A stretch of DNA of 64,000 nt from Osmia lignaria lignaria (Eukaryota > Arthropoda > Insecta > Hymenoptera > Megachilidae), in assembly GCF_051020975.1 (NCBI RefSeq), contig NW_027478169.1, forward strand, positions 1,736,001-1,800,000, written 5' to 3'. Shown piece after piece: positions 1 through 11,125 of this stretch. The notes under the pieces are model-generated. The model saw only the letters and a list, made by a program, of their open reading frames with translations, was not told the origin of the DNA and searched no databases. A program made the translations under genes and the position numbers. Every line of letters begins with the position of its first letter. The stretch's first letter is position 1.

Positions 1-958
1 GCCACTTCCAGCTTAGCTGTGCAGAAGAAGAACAACAAGAAGAAGAAATATCTCGAAATATGTCCGTCAGGCCCCTTCCCTTGAGATATATCTGCAAATA
101 TCTCGGAAACGAAGCGAGCTATGGCAAAATGTTAAGAGACCTTTTTTGTAGAGAATTATGTTTCCTACAATTTACGTTGTATGATATTTTTTGATCAGAA
201 GCGTAGTTTTCGAGATATATCGAGATATTTAAAAGTTCCGAAGCCGCACCAACATAATAGAGATACAGAAACACCGTGGCCCCTTTCTTTGAGATAACTC
301 TGCACTAGTGCGAGCCGCAAATGCCACTTCCAGCTTAGCTGTGCAGAAGAAGAACAACAAGAAGAAGAAATATCTCGAAATATGTCCGTCAGGCCCCTTC
401 CCTTGAGATAAATCTGCAAATATCTCGGAAACGAAGCGAGCTATGGCAAAATGTTAAGAGACCTTTTTTGTATAGAATTAAGTTTCCTACCTTTTATGTC
501 CTATGATATTTTTTGATCAGATGCGTAGTTCTCGAGATATATCAAGATATTTAAAAGTTCCGAAGCCGCACCAACATAATAGAGATACAGAAACACCGTG
601 GCCCCTTTCTTTGAGATAACTCTGCACTATTGCGAGCTGCAAATGCCACTTCCAGCTTAGCTGTGCAGGAGAAGAACAACAAGAAGAAGAAATATCTCGA
701 AATATGTCCGTCAGGCCCGTTCCTTTGAGATGAATCTGCAAATATCTCGGAAACGAAGCGAGCTATGGCAAAATGTTCAGAGACGTTTTTTGTAGAGAAT
801 TATGTTTCCTACAATTTATGTTCTATGATATTTTTTGATCAGAAGCGTAGTTTTCGAGATATATCGAGATATTTAAAAGTTCCGAAGCCGCACCAACATA
901 ATAAAGATACAGAAACACCGTGGCCCCTTTCTTTGAGATAACTCTGCACTATTGCGAG

Positions 959-977
959 CTGGAAATGCCACTTCCAG
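959..977. repeat. Short perfect hairpin in the CTGGAA subfamily
   Basis: CTGGAA (959-964) pairs perfectly with TTCCAG (972-977) across a 7-nt loop. The dyad exists only in monomers reading GAGCTGGAAATGCC, linked to AGTTTAGCTG just downstream. It is frequent in 1-12.4 kb and again in 41-64 kb. Most other monomers read CTGCAAATGCC or CTGTAAATGCC, where the stem is interrupted. Confidence 0.75.
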
Positions 978-982
978 TTTAG

Positions 983-1014
983 CTGTGCAGAAGAAGAACA
1001 ACAAGAAGAAGAAA
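983..1014 (-). other. GAA-rich purine tract; 3' splice acceptor-like on the minus strand
   Basis: On the plus strand 989-1014 is 24 of 26 purines, built from GAA triplets with C only at 999 and 1002. Read on the minus strand this is a long pyrimidine tract followed by CTGCACAG (990-983), which matches the polypyrimidine-CAG layout of a metazoan 3' splice site. It repeats in nearly every monomer. Nothing in the sequence shows that it is transcribed or spliced. Confidence 0.6.
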
Positions 1015-1449
1015 TATCTCGAAATATGTCCGTCAGGCCCCTTCCCTTGAGATAAATCTGCAAATATCTCGGAAACGAAGCGAGCTATGGCAAAATGTTA
1101 AGAGACGTTTTTTGTAGAGAATTATGTTTCCTACAATTTATGTTCTATGATATTTTTTGATCAGAAGCGTAGTTTTCGAGATATATCGAGATATTTAAAA
1201 GTTCCGAAGCCGCACCAACATAATAGAGATACAGAAACACCGTGGCCCCTTTCTTTGAGATAACTCTGCACTATTGCGAGCTGGAAATGCCACTTCCAGT
1301 TTAGCTGTGCAGAAGAAGAACAACAAGAAGAAGTAATATCTCGAAATATGTCCGTCAGGCCCCTTCCCTTGAGATAAATCTGCAAATATCTCGGAAACGA
1401 AGCGAGCTATGGCAAAATGTTAAGAGACCTTTTTTGTAGAGAATTAAGT

Positions 1450-1800
1450 TTCCTACTTTTTATGTTCTATGATATTTTTTGATGAGATGCATAGTTCTCG
1501 AGATATATCAAGATATTTAAAAGTTCCGAAGCCGCACCAACATAATAGAGATACAGAAACACCGTGGCCCCTTTCTTTGAGATAACTCTGCACTATTGCG
1601 AGCTGTAAATGCCACTTCCAGCTTAGCTGTGCAGAAGAAGAACAACAAGAAGAAGAAATATCTCGAAATATGTCCGTCAGGCCCCTTCCCTTGAGATATA
1701 TCTGCAAATATCTCGGAAACGAAGCGAGCTATGGCAAAATGTTAAGAGACCTTTTTTGTAGAGAATTATGTTTCCTACAATTTACGTTCTATGATATTTT
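1450..1800 (+). repeat. Example of a type B monomer
   Basis: Type B differs from type A by linked changes on both sides of the TGATCA marker. Upstream it has AATTAAGTTTCCTACTTTTT instead of AATTATGTTTCCTACAATTT. Downstream it has GATGCGTAGTTCTCGAG and ATATCAAGATA instead of GAAGCGTAGTTTTCGAG and ATATCGAGATA. Type B therefore gains a CTCGAG palindrome and loses one CGAGATATTT copy. In this copy the marker itself reads TGATGA (1480-1485). Both types occur through the whole window and are interspersed, not segregated. Confidence 0.9.
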
Positions 1801-4689
1801 TTGATCAGAAGCGTAGTTTTCGAGATATATCGAGATATTTAAAAGTTCCGAAGCCGCACCAACATAATAGAGATACAGAAACACCGTGGCCCCTTTCTTT
1901 GAGATAACTCTGCACTATTGCGAGCTGTAAATGCCACTTCCAGCTTAGCTGTGCAGAAGAAGAACAACAAGAAGAAGAAATATCTCGAAATATGTCCGTC
2001 AGGCCCCTTCCCTTGATATAAATCTGCAAATATCTCGGAAACGAAGCGAGCTATGGCAAAATGTTAAGAGACCTTTTTTGTAGAGAATTATGTTTCCTAC
2101 TTTTTATGTTCTATGATATTTTTTGATCAGATGCGTAGTTCTCGAGATATATCGAGATATTTAAAAGTTCCGAAGCCGCATCAACATAATAGAGATACAG
2201 AAACACCGTGGCCCCTTTCTTTGAGATAACTCTGCACTATTGCGAGCTGTAAATGCCACTTCCAGCTTAGCTGTGCAGAAGAAGAACAACGAGAAGAAGA
2301 AATATCTCGAAATATGTCCGTCAGGCCCCTTCCCTTGAGATAAATCTGCAAATATCTCGGAAACGAAGCGAGCTATGGCAAAATGTTAAGAGACCTTTTT
2401 TGTATAGAATTAAGTTTCCTACTTTTTATGTTGTATGATATTTTTTGATCAGATGCGTAGTTCTCGAGATATATCAAGATATTTAAAAGTTCCGAAGCCG
2501 CACCAACATAATAGAGATACAGAAACACCGTGGCCCCTTTCTTTGAGATAACTCTGCACTATTGCGAGCTGCAAATGCCACTTCCAGCTTAGCTATGCAG
2601 GAGAAGAACAACAAGAAGAAGAAATATCTCGAAATATGTCCGTCAGGCCCGTTCCTTTGAGATGAATCTGCAAATATCTCGGAAACGAAGCGAGCTATGG
2701 CAAAATGTTCAGAGACGTTTTTTGTAGAGAATTATGTTTCCTACAATTTATGTTCTATGATATTTTTTGATCAGAAGCGTAGTTTTCGAGATATATCGAG
2801 ATATTTAAAAGTTCCGAAGCCGCACCAACATAATAAAGATACAGAAACACCGTGGCCCCTTTCTTTGAGATAACTCTGCACTATTGCGAGCTGGAAATGC
2901 CACTTCCAGTTTAGCTGTGCAGAAGAAGAACAACAAGAAGAAGAAATATCTCGAAATATGTCCGTCAGGCCCCTTCCCTTGAGATAAATCTGCAAATATC
3001 TCGGAAACGAAGCGAGCTATGGCAAAATGTTAAGCGACGTTTTTTGTACAGAATTATGTTTCCTACAATTTATGTTCTATGATATTTTTTGATCAGAAGC
3101 GTAGTTTTCGAGATATATCGAGATATTTAAAAGTTCCGAAGCCGCACCAACATAATAGAGATACAGAAACACCGTGGCCCCTTTCTTTGAGATAACTCTG
3201 CACTATTGCGAGCTGGAAATGCCACTTCCAGTTTAGCTGTGCAGAAGAAGAACAACAAGAAGAAGTAATATCTCGAAATATGTCCGTCAGGCCCCTTCCC
3301 TTGAGATAAATCTGCAAATATCTCGGAAACGAAGCGAGCTATGGCAAAATGTTAAGAGACCTTTTTTGTAGAGAATTATGTTTCCTACAATTTACCTTGT
3401 ATGATATTTTTTGATCAGAAGCGTAGTTTTCGAGATATATCGAGATATTTAAAAGTTCCGAAGCCGCACCAACATAATAGAGATACAGAAACACCGTGGC
3501 CCCTTTCTTTGAGATAACTCTGCACTATTGCGAGCTGTAAATGCCACTTCCAGCTTAGCTGTGCAGAAGAAGAACAACAAGAAGAAGAAATATCTCGAAA
3601 TATGTCCGTCAGGCCCCTTCCCTTGAGATAAATCTGCAAATATCTCGGAAACGAAGCGAGCTATGGCAAAATGTTAAGAGACCTTTTTTGTAGAGAATTA
3701 TGTTTCCTACAATTTACGTTGTATGATATTTTTTGATCAGAAGCGTAGTTTTCGAGATATATCGAGATATTTAAAAGTTCCGAAGCCGCACCAACATAAT
3801 AGAGATACAGAAACACCGTGGCCCCTTTCTTTGAGATAACTCTGCACTATTGCGAGCTGTAAATGCCACTTCCAGCTTAGCTGTGCAGAAGAAGAACAAC
3901 AAGAAGAAGAAATATCTCGAAATATGTCCGTCAGGCCCCTTCCCTTGAGATAAATCTGCAAATATCTCGGAAACGAAGCGAGCTATGGCAAAATGTTAAG
4001 AGACCTTTTTTGTAGAGAATTATGTTTCCTACTTTTTATGTTCTATGATATTTTTTGATCAGATGCGTAGTTCTCGAGATATATCGAGATATTTAAAAGT
4101 TCCGAAGCCGCATCAACATAATAGAGATACAGAAACACCGTGGCCCCTTTCTTTGAGATAACTCTGCACTATTGCGAGCTGTAAATGCCACTTCCAGCTT
4201 AGCTGTGCAGAAGAAGAACAACGAGAAGAAGAAATATCTCGAAATATGTCCGTCAGGCCCCTTCCCTTGAGATAAATCTGCAAATATCTCGGAAACGAAG
4301 CGATATATGGCAAAATGTTAAGAGACCTTTTTTGTAGAGAATTAAGTGTCCTACTTTTTATGTTCTATGATATTTTTTGATCAGATGCGTCGTTCTCGAG
4401 ATATATCAAGATATTTAAAAGTTCCGAAGCCGCACCAACATAATAGAGATACAGAAACACCGTGGCCCCTTTCTTTGAGATAACTCTGCACTATTGCGAG
4501 CTGGAAATGCCACTTCCAGTTTAGCTGTGCAGAAGAAGAACAACAAGAAGAAGAAATATCTCGAAATATGTCCGTCAGTACCGTTCCTTTGAGCTGAATC
4601 TGCAAATATCTCGGAAACGAAGCGAGCTATGGCAAAATGTTAAGAGACATTTTTTGTAGAGAATTATGTTTCCTACAATTTATGTTGTA

Positions 4690-6070
4690 TGATATTTTTT
4701 GATCAGAAGCGTAGTTTTCGAGATATATCGAGATATTTAAAAGTTCCGAAGCCGCACCAACATAATAGAGATACAGAAACACCGTGGCCCCTTTCTTTGA
4801 GATAACTCTGCACTAGTGCGAGCCGCAAATGCCACTTCCAGCTTAGCTGTGCAGAAGAAGAACAACAAGAAGAAAAAATATCTCGAAACATGTCCGTCAG
4901 GCCCCTTCCCTTGAGATAAATCTGCAAATATCTCGGAAACGAAGCGAGCTATGGCAAAATGTTAAGAGACGTTTTTTGTAGAGAATTATGTTTCCTACAA
5001 TTTATGTTCTATGATATTTTTTGATCAGAAGCGTAGTTTTCGAGATATATCGAGATATTTAAAAGTTCCGAAGCCGCACCAACATAATAGATACAGAAAC
5101 ACCGTGGCCCCTTTCTTTGAGATAACTCTGCACTATTGCGAGCTGGAAATGCCACTTCCAGTTTAGCTGTGCAGAAGAAGAACAACAAGAAGAAGAAATA
5201 TCTCGAAATATGTCCGTCAGGGCCCTTCCCTTGAGATAAATCTGCAAATATCTCGGAAATGAAGCGAGCTATGGCAAAATGTTAAGAGATCTTTTTTGTA
5301 GAGAATTAAGTTTCCTACTTTTTATGTTCTATGATATTTTTTGATGAGATGCGTAGTTCTCGAGATATATCAAGATATTTAAAAGTTCCGAAGCCGCACC
5401 AACATAATAGAGATACAGAAACACCGTGGCCCCTTTCTTTGAGATAACTCTGCACCATTGCGAGCTGGAAATGCCACTTCCAGTTTAGCTGTGCAGAAGA
5501 AGAACAACAAGAAGAAGAAATATCTCGAAATATGTCCGTCAGGCCCCTTCCCTTGAGATAAATCTGCAAATATCTCGGAAACGAAGCGAGCTATGGCAAA
5601 ATGTTAAGAGACATTTTTTGTAGAGAATTATGTTTCCTACAATTTATGTTCTATGATATTTTTTGATCAGAAGCGTAGTTTTCGAGATATATCGAGATAT
5701 TTAAAAGTTCCGAAGCCGCACCAACATAATAGAGATACAGAAACACCGTGGCCCCTTTCTTTGAGATAACTCTGCACTATTGCGAGCTGGAAATGCCACT
5801 TCCAGTTTAGCTGTGCAGAAGAAGAACAACAAGAAGAAGTAATATCTCGAAATATGTCCGTCAGGCCCCTTCCCTTGAGATAAATCTGCAAATATCTCGG
5901 AAACGAAGCGAGCTATGGCAAAATGTTAAGAGACCTTTTTTGTAGAGAATTAAGTTTCCTACTTTTTATGTTCTATGATATTTTTTGATGAGATGCGTAG
6001 TTCTCGAGATATATCAAGATATTTAAAAGTTCCGAAGCCGCACCAACATAATAGAGATACAGAAACACCG
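4690..6070 (+). repeat. Higher-order block, copy 1 of the 6,436-bp offset pair
   Basis: Matches 11,126-12,506 at an offset of 6,436 bp (20 monomers minus 4). Private markers are AGAAAAAATATCTCGAAACA near 4,871, the 2-bp deletion monomer, GGAAATGAAGCG near 5,255 and GCACCATTGCGAG near 5,453. Similarity stops where the second copy reads CCTTTCCTTGAG and this one CCTTTCTTTGAG. Confidence 0.78.
5022..5341 (+). repeat. 320-bp monomer (2-bp AG deletion), first copy
   Basis: AATAGAGATACAG is shortened to AATAGATACAG near 5,088. Loss of one AG from AGAG is typical of slippage. It is followed by a monomer with GGAAATGAAGCG at the junction. Confidence 0.85.
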
Positions 6071-7643
6071 TGGCCCCTTTCTTTGAGATAACTCTGCACT
6101 ATTGCGAGCTGTAAATGCCACTTCCAGCTTAGCTGTGCAGAAGAAGAACAACAAGAAGAAGAAATATCTCGAAATATGTCCGTCAGGCCCCTTCCCTTGA
6201 GATATATCTGCAAATATCTCGGAAACGAAGCGAGCTATGGCAAAATGTTAAGAGACCTTTTTTGTAGAGAATTATGTTTCCTACAATTTTCGTTCTATGA
6301 TATTTTTTGATCAGAAGCGTAGTTTTCGAGATATATCGAGATATTTAAAAGTTCCGAAGCCGCACCAACATAATAGAGATACAGAAACACCGTGGCCCCT
6401 CTCTTTGAGATAACTCTGCACTATTGCGAGCTGTAAATGCCACTTCCAGCTTAGCTGTGCAGAAGAAGAACAACAAGAAGAAGAAATATCTCGAAATATG
6501 TCCGTCAGGCCCCTTCCCTTGAGATAAATCTGCAAATATCTCGGAAACGAAGCGAGCTATGGCAAAATGTTAAGAGACCTTTTTTGTAGAGAATTAAGTT
6601 TCCTACTTTTTATGTTCTATGATATTTTTTGATCAGATGCGTAGTTCTCGAGATATATCGAGATATTTAAAAGTTCCGAAGCCGCATCAACATAATAGAG
6701 ATACAGAAACACCGTGGCCCCTTTCTTTGAGATAACTCTGCACTATTGCGAGCTGTAAATGCCACTTCCAGCTTAGCTGTGCAGAAGAAGAACAACGAGA
6801 AGAAGAAATATCTCGAAATATGTCCGTCAGGCCCCTTCCCTTGAGATAAATCTGCAAATATCTCGGAAACGAAGCGATATATGGCAAAATGTTAAGAGAC
6901 CTTTTTTGTAGAGAATTAAGTGTCCTACTTTTTATGTTCTATGATATTTTTTGATCAGATGCGTAGTTCTCGAGATATATCAAGATATTTAAAAGTTCCG
7001 AAGCCGCACCAACATAATAGAGATACAGAAACACCGTGGCCCCTTTCTTTGAGATAACTCTGCACTCTTGCGAGCTGCAAATGCCACTTCCAGCTTAGCT
7101 GTGCAGGAGAAGAACAACAAGAAGAAGAAATATCTCGAAATATGTCCGTCAGGCCCGTTCCTTTGAGATGAATCTGCAAATATCTCGGAAACGAAGCGAG
7201 CTATGGCAAAATGTTCAGAGACGTTTTTTGTAGAGAATTATGTTTCCTACAATTTATGTTCTATGATATTTTTTGATCAGAAGCGTAGTTTTCGAGATAT
7301 ATCGAGATATTTAAAAGTTCCGAAGCCGCACCAACATAATAAAGATACAGAAACACCGTGGCCCCTTTCTTTGAGATAACTCTGCACTATTGCGAGCTGG
7401 AAATGCCACTTCCAGTTTAGCTGTGCAGAAGAAGAACAACAAGAAGAAGAAATATCTCGAAATATGTCCGTCAGGGCCCTTCCCTTGAGATAAATCTGCA
7501 AATATCTCGGAAACGAAGCGAGCTATGGCAAAATGTTAAGAGATCTTTTTTGTAGAGAATTAAGTTTCCTACTTTTTACGTTCTATGATATTTTTTGATC
7601 AGATGCGTAGTTCTCGAGATATATCAAGATATTTAAAAGTTCC

Positions 7644-10464
7644 GAAGCCGCACCAACATAATAGAGATACAGAAACACCGTGGCCCCTTTCTTTGATATA
7701 ACTCTGCACTAGTGCGAGCCGCAAATGCCACTTCCAGCTTAGCTGTGCAGAAGAAGAACAACAAGAAGAAGAAATATCTCGAAATATGTCCGTCAGGCCC
7801 CTTCCCTTGAGATATATCTGCAAATATCTCGGAAACGAAGCGAGCTATGGCAAAATGTTAAGAGACCTTTTTTGTATAGAATTAAGTTTCCTACCTTTTA
7901 TGTTCTATGATATTTTTTGATCAGATGCGTAGTTCTCGAGATATATCAAGATATTTAAAAGTTCCGAAGCCGCACCAACATAATAGAGATACAGAAACAC
8001 CGTGGCCCCTTTCTTTGAGATAACTCTGCACTATTGCGAGCTGCAAATGCCACTTCCAGCTTAGCTGTGCAGGAGAAGAACAACAAGAAGAAGAAATATC
8101 TCGAAATATGTCCGTCAGGCCCGTTCCTTTGAGATGAATCTGCAAATATCTCGGAAACGAAGCGAGCTATGGCAAAATGTTCAGAGACGTTTTTTGTAGA
8201 GAATTATGTTTCCTACAATTTATGTTCTATGATATTTTTTGATCAGAAGCGTAGTTTTCGAGATATATCGAGATATTTAAAAGTTCCGAAGCCGCACCAA
8301 CATAATAAAGATACAGAAACACCGTGGCCCCTTTCTTTGAGATAACTCTGCACTATTGCGAGCTGGAAATGCCACTTCCAGTTTAGCTGTGCAGAAGAAG
8401 AACAACAAGAAGAAGAAATATCTCGAAATATGTCCGTCAGGCCCCTTCCCTTGAGATAAATCTGCAAATATCTCGGAAACGAAGCGAGCTATGGCAAAAT
8501 GTTAAGAGACGTTTTTTGTAGAGAATTATGTTTCCTACAATTTATGTTCTATGATATTTTTTGATCAGAAGCGTAGTTTTCGAGATATATCGAGATATTT
8601 AAAAGTTCCGAAGCCGCACCAACATAATAGAGATACAGAAACACCGTGGCCCCTTTCTTTGAGATAACTCTGCACTATTGCGAGCTGGAAATGCCACTTC
8701 CAGTTTAGCTGTGCAGAAGAAGAACAACAAGAAGAAGTAATATCTCGAAATATGTCCGTCAGGCCCCTTCCCTTGAGATAAATCTGCAAATATCTCGGAA
8801 ACGAAGCGAGCTATGGCAAAATGTTAAGAGACCTTTTTTGTAGAGAATTAAGTTTCCTACTTTTTATGTTCTATGATATTTTTTGATGAGATGCATAGTT
8901 CTCGAGATATATCAAGATATTTAAAAGTTCCGAAGCCGCACCAACATAATAGAGATACAGAAACACCGTGGCCCCTTTCTTTGAGATAACTCTGCACTAT
9001 TGCGAGCTGTAAATGCCACTTCCAGCTTAGCTGTGCAGAAGAAGAACAACAAGAAGAAGAAATATCTCGAAATATGTCCGTCAGGCCCCTTCCCTTGAGA
9101 TATATCTGCAAATATCTCGGAAACGAAGCGAGCTATGGCAAAATGTTAAGAGACCTTTTTTGTAGAGAATTATGTTTCCTACAATTTACGTTCTATGATA
9201 TTTTTTGATCAGAAGCGTAGTTTTCGAGATATATCGAGATATTTAAAAGTTCCGAAGCCGCACCAACATAATAGAGATACAGAAACACCGTGGCCCCTTT
9301 CTTTGAGATAACTCTGCACTATTGCGAGCTGTAAATGCCACTTCCAGCTTAGCTGTGCAGAAGAAGAACAACAAGAAGAAGAAATATCTCGAAATATGTC
9401 CGTCAGGCCCCTTCCCTTGATATAAATCTGCAAATATCTCGGAAACGAAGCGAGCTATGGCAAAATGTTAAGAGACCTTTTTTGTAGAGAATTATGTTTC
9501 CTACTTTTTATGTTCTATGATATTTTTTGATCAGATGCGTAGTTCTCGAGATATATCGAGATATTTAAAAGTTCCGAAGCCGCATCAACATAATAGAGAT
9601 ACAGAAACACCGTGGCCCCTTTCTTTGAGATAACTCTGCACTATTGCGAGCTGTAAATGCCACTTCCAGCTTAGCTGTGCAGAAGAAGAACAACGAGAAG
9701 AAGAAATATCTCGAAATATGTCCGTCAGGCCCCTTCCCTTGAGATAAATCTGCAAATATCTCGGAAACGAAGCGAGCTATGGCAAAATGTTAAGAGACCT
9801 TTTTTGTATAGAATTAAGTTTCCTACTTTTTATGTTGTATGATATTTTTTGATCAGATGCGTAGTTCTCGAGATATATCAAGATATTTAAAAGTTCCGAA
9901 GCCGCACCAACATAATAGAGATACAGAAACACCGTGGCCCCTTTCTTTGAGATAACTCTGCACTATTGCGAGCTGCAAATGCCACTTCCAGCTTAGCTGT
10001 GCAGGAGAAGAACAACAAGAAGAAGAAATATCTCGAAATATGTCCGTCAGGCCCGTTCCTTTGAGATGAATCTGCAAATATCTCGGAAACGAAGCGAGCT
10101 ATGGCAAAATGTTCAGAGACGTTTTTTGTAGAGAATTATGTTTCCTACAATTTATGTTCTATGATATTTTTTGATCAGAAGCGTAGTTTTCGAGATATAT
10201 CGAGATATTTAAAAGTTCCGAAGCCGCACCAACATAATAAAGATACAGAAACACCGTGGCCCCTTTCTTTGAGATAACTCTGCACTATTGCGAGCTGGAA
10301 ATGCCACTTCCAGTTTAGCTGTGCAGAAGAAGAACAACAAGAAGAAGAAATATCTCGAAATATGTCCGTCAGGCCCCTTCCCTTGAGATAAATCTGCAAA
10401 TATCTCGGAAACGAAGCGAGCTATGGCAAAATGTTAAGCGACGTTTTTTGTACAGAATTATGTT
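7644..10464 (+). repeat. Higher-order block, copy 2 of the 7,404-bp offset pair
   Basis: TAAGCGACG starts at 10,435, exactly 7,404 bp after its partner at 3,031. Few differences from the first copy are visible; one is GCTGTGCAG here against GCTATGCAG near 2,592. To its left (before ~7.62 kb) the two copies carry different haplotypes (type B here, type A there), marking a junction. Confidence 0.8.
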
Positions 10465-10493
10465 TCCTACAATTTATGTTCTATGATATTTTT

Positions 10494-10813
10494 TGATCAG
10501 AAGCGTAGTTTTCGAGATATATCGAGATATTTAAAAGTTCCGAAGCCGCACCAACATAATAGATACAGAAACACCGTGGCCCCTTTCTTTGAGATAACTC
10601 TGCACTATTGCGAGCTGGAAATGCCACTTCCAGTTTAGCTGTGCAGAAGAAGAACAACAAGAAGAAGAAATATCTCGAAATATGTCCGTCAGGCCCCTTC
10701 CCTTGAGATAAATCTGCAAATATCTCGGAAATGAAGCGAGCTATGGCAAAATGTTAAGAGATCTTTTTTGTAGAGAATTAAGTTTCCTACTTTTTATGTT
10801 CTATGATATTTTT
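10494..10813 (+). repeat. 320-bp monomer (2-bp AG deletion), second copy
   Basis: Same AG loss near 10,560. This copy reads GTCAGGCCCC, whereas the 5.0 kb and 11.5 kb copies read GTCAGGGCCC, so the latter two are the closer pair. Confidence 0.85.
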
Positions 10814-11125
10814 TGATGAGATGCGTAGTTCTCGAGATATATCAAGATATTTAAAAGTTCCGAAGCCGCACCAACATAATAGAGATACAGAAACACCGTG
10901 GCCCCTTTCTTTGAGATAACTCTGCACCATTGCGAGCTGGAAATGCCACTTCCAGTTTAGCTGTGCAGAAGAAGAACAACAAGAAGAAGAAATATCTCGA
11001 AATATGTCCGTCAGGCCCCTTCCCTTGAGATAAATCTGCAAATATCTCGGAAACGAAGCGAGCTATGGCAAAATGTTAAGAGACGTTTTTTGTAGAGAAT
11101 TATGTTTCCTACAATTTATGTTCTA

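Larger units (their letters stand above)
922..1062 (+). repeat. Two diverged internal direct sub-repeats, offset 114 bp
   Basis: Sub-repeat 1 (922-948) and sub-repeat 2 (1036-1062) both start GGCCCCTT, contain TTGAGATAA and end TCTGCA. Aligned without gaps, 24 of 27 bases agree; the differences are at 930/1044, 932/1046 and 942/1056. Weaker similarity continues beyond them, with GAGCT then GCAAATG after copy 1, and GAGCT, ATG, GCAAAATG after copy 2 once a gap is allowed. The pair is present in every monomer, so it predates array expansion. This suggests the monomer arose from a shorter unit. Confidence 0.85.
865..1071. repeat. Intramonomer inverted repeat (CGAGATATTT with two AAATATCTCG arms)
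   Basis: CGAGATATTT at 865-874 is the exact reverse complement of AAATATCTCG at 1012-1021 and again at 1062-1071. Type B monomers carry CAAGATATTT at the first site, which breaks one base pair, so perfect pairing is a type A property. Such dyads may allow fold-back in single-stranded DNA or RNA; that is inference. Confidence 0.8.
836..1157 (+). repeat. Reference type A monomer (322 bp)
   Basis: Chosen as a phase reference, running from TGATCA at 836 to the base before the next TGATCA at 1158. Order of elements: TGATCA; type A block with two CGAGATAT copies (855-874); sub-repeat 1 (922-948); hairpin (959-977); GAA-rich purine tract (989-1014); inverted-repeat arm (1012-1021); sub-repeat 2 (1036-1062); second arm (1062-1071); GGAAACGAAGCGAGC; then an AT-rich tail with T6 runs at 1108-1113 and 1153-1158. 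The phase is arbitrary; the biological repeat boundary is unknown. Confidence 0.95.
240..3060 (+). repeat. Higher-order block, copy 1 of the 7,404-bp offset pair
   Basis: Matches 7,644-10,464 at an offset of 7,404 bp (23 monomers minus 2 bp). Shared rare variants include TGTATAGAATTAAG with CTACCTTTTATG near 471-497, and TAAGCGACG with TGTACAGAATT near 3031-3055. Just after the last markers the two copies differ (AATAGAGATACAG here, AATAGATACAG there), which places the right edge at about 3.06-3.14 kb. Confidence 0.8.

Noticed and set aside
195..419. Recurrent ~74-codon minus-strand open frames, one per monomer
   Set aside because: They mostly need a TTG start and stop at the TGA in the TGATCA marker. 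The 322-bp period is not a multiple of three, and indels and substitutions shift or extend the frame freely (62, 66, 78 and 84 codons). There is no recognisable domain, and several monomers lack the frame altogether. The apparent internal protein repeat (YLKGRG/YLKERG) is just the 114-bp DNA sub-repeat, 114 being divisible by three.
874..890. RNA polymerase III B-box-like GTTCCGAAGCC
   Set aside because: It departs from the GTTCGANNC core, and no matching A box or tRNA-like fold was found.
896..907. AATAAA polyadenylation-like signal
   Set aside because: It is present in only a few domain I monomers (near 899, 2831, 7337, 8303, 10235), where AATAGAG became AATAAAG, and there is no gene upstream.
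1071..1081. CENP-B box (GGAAACG on plus, CTTCGTT on minus)
   Set aside because: Only half of the box matches on either strand. The required TTCG, A and CGGG positions are not all present together, so I do not call a CENP-B site.
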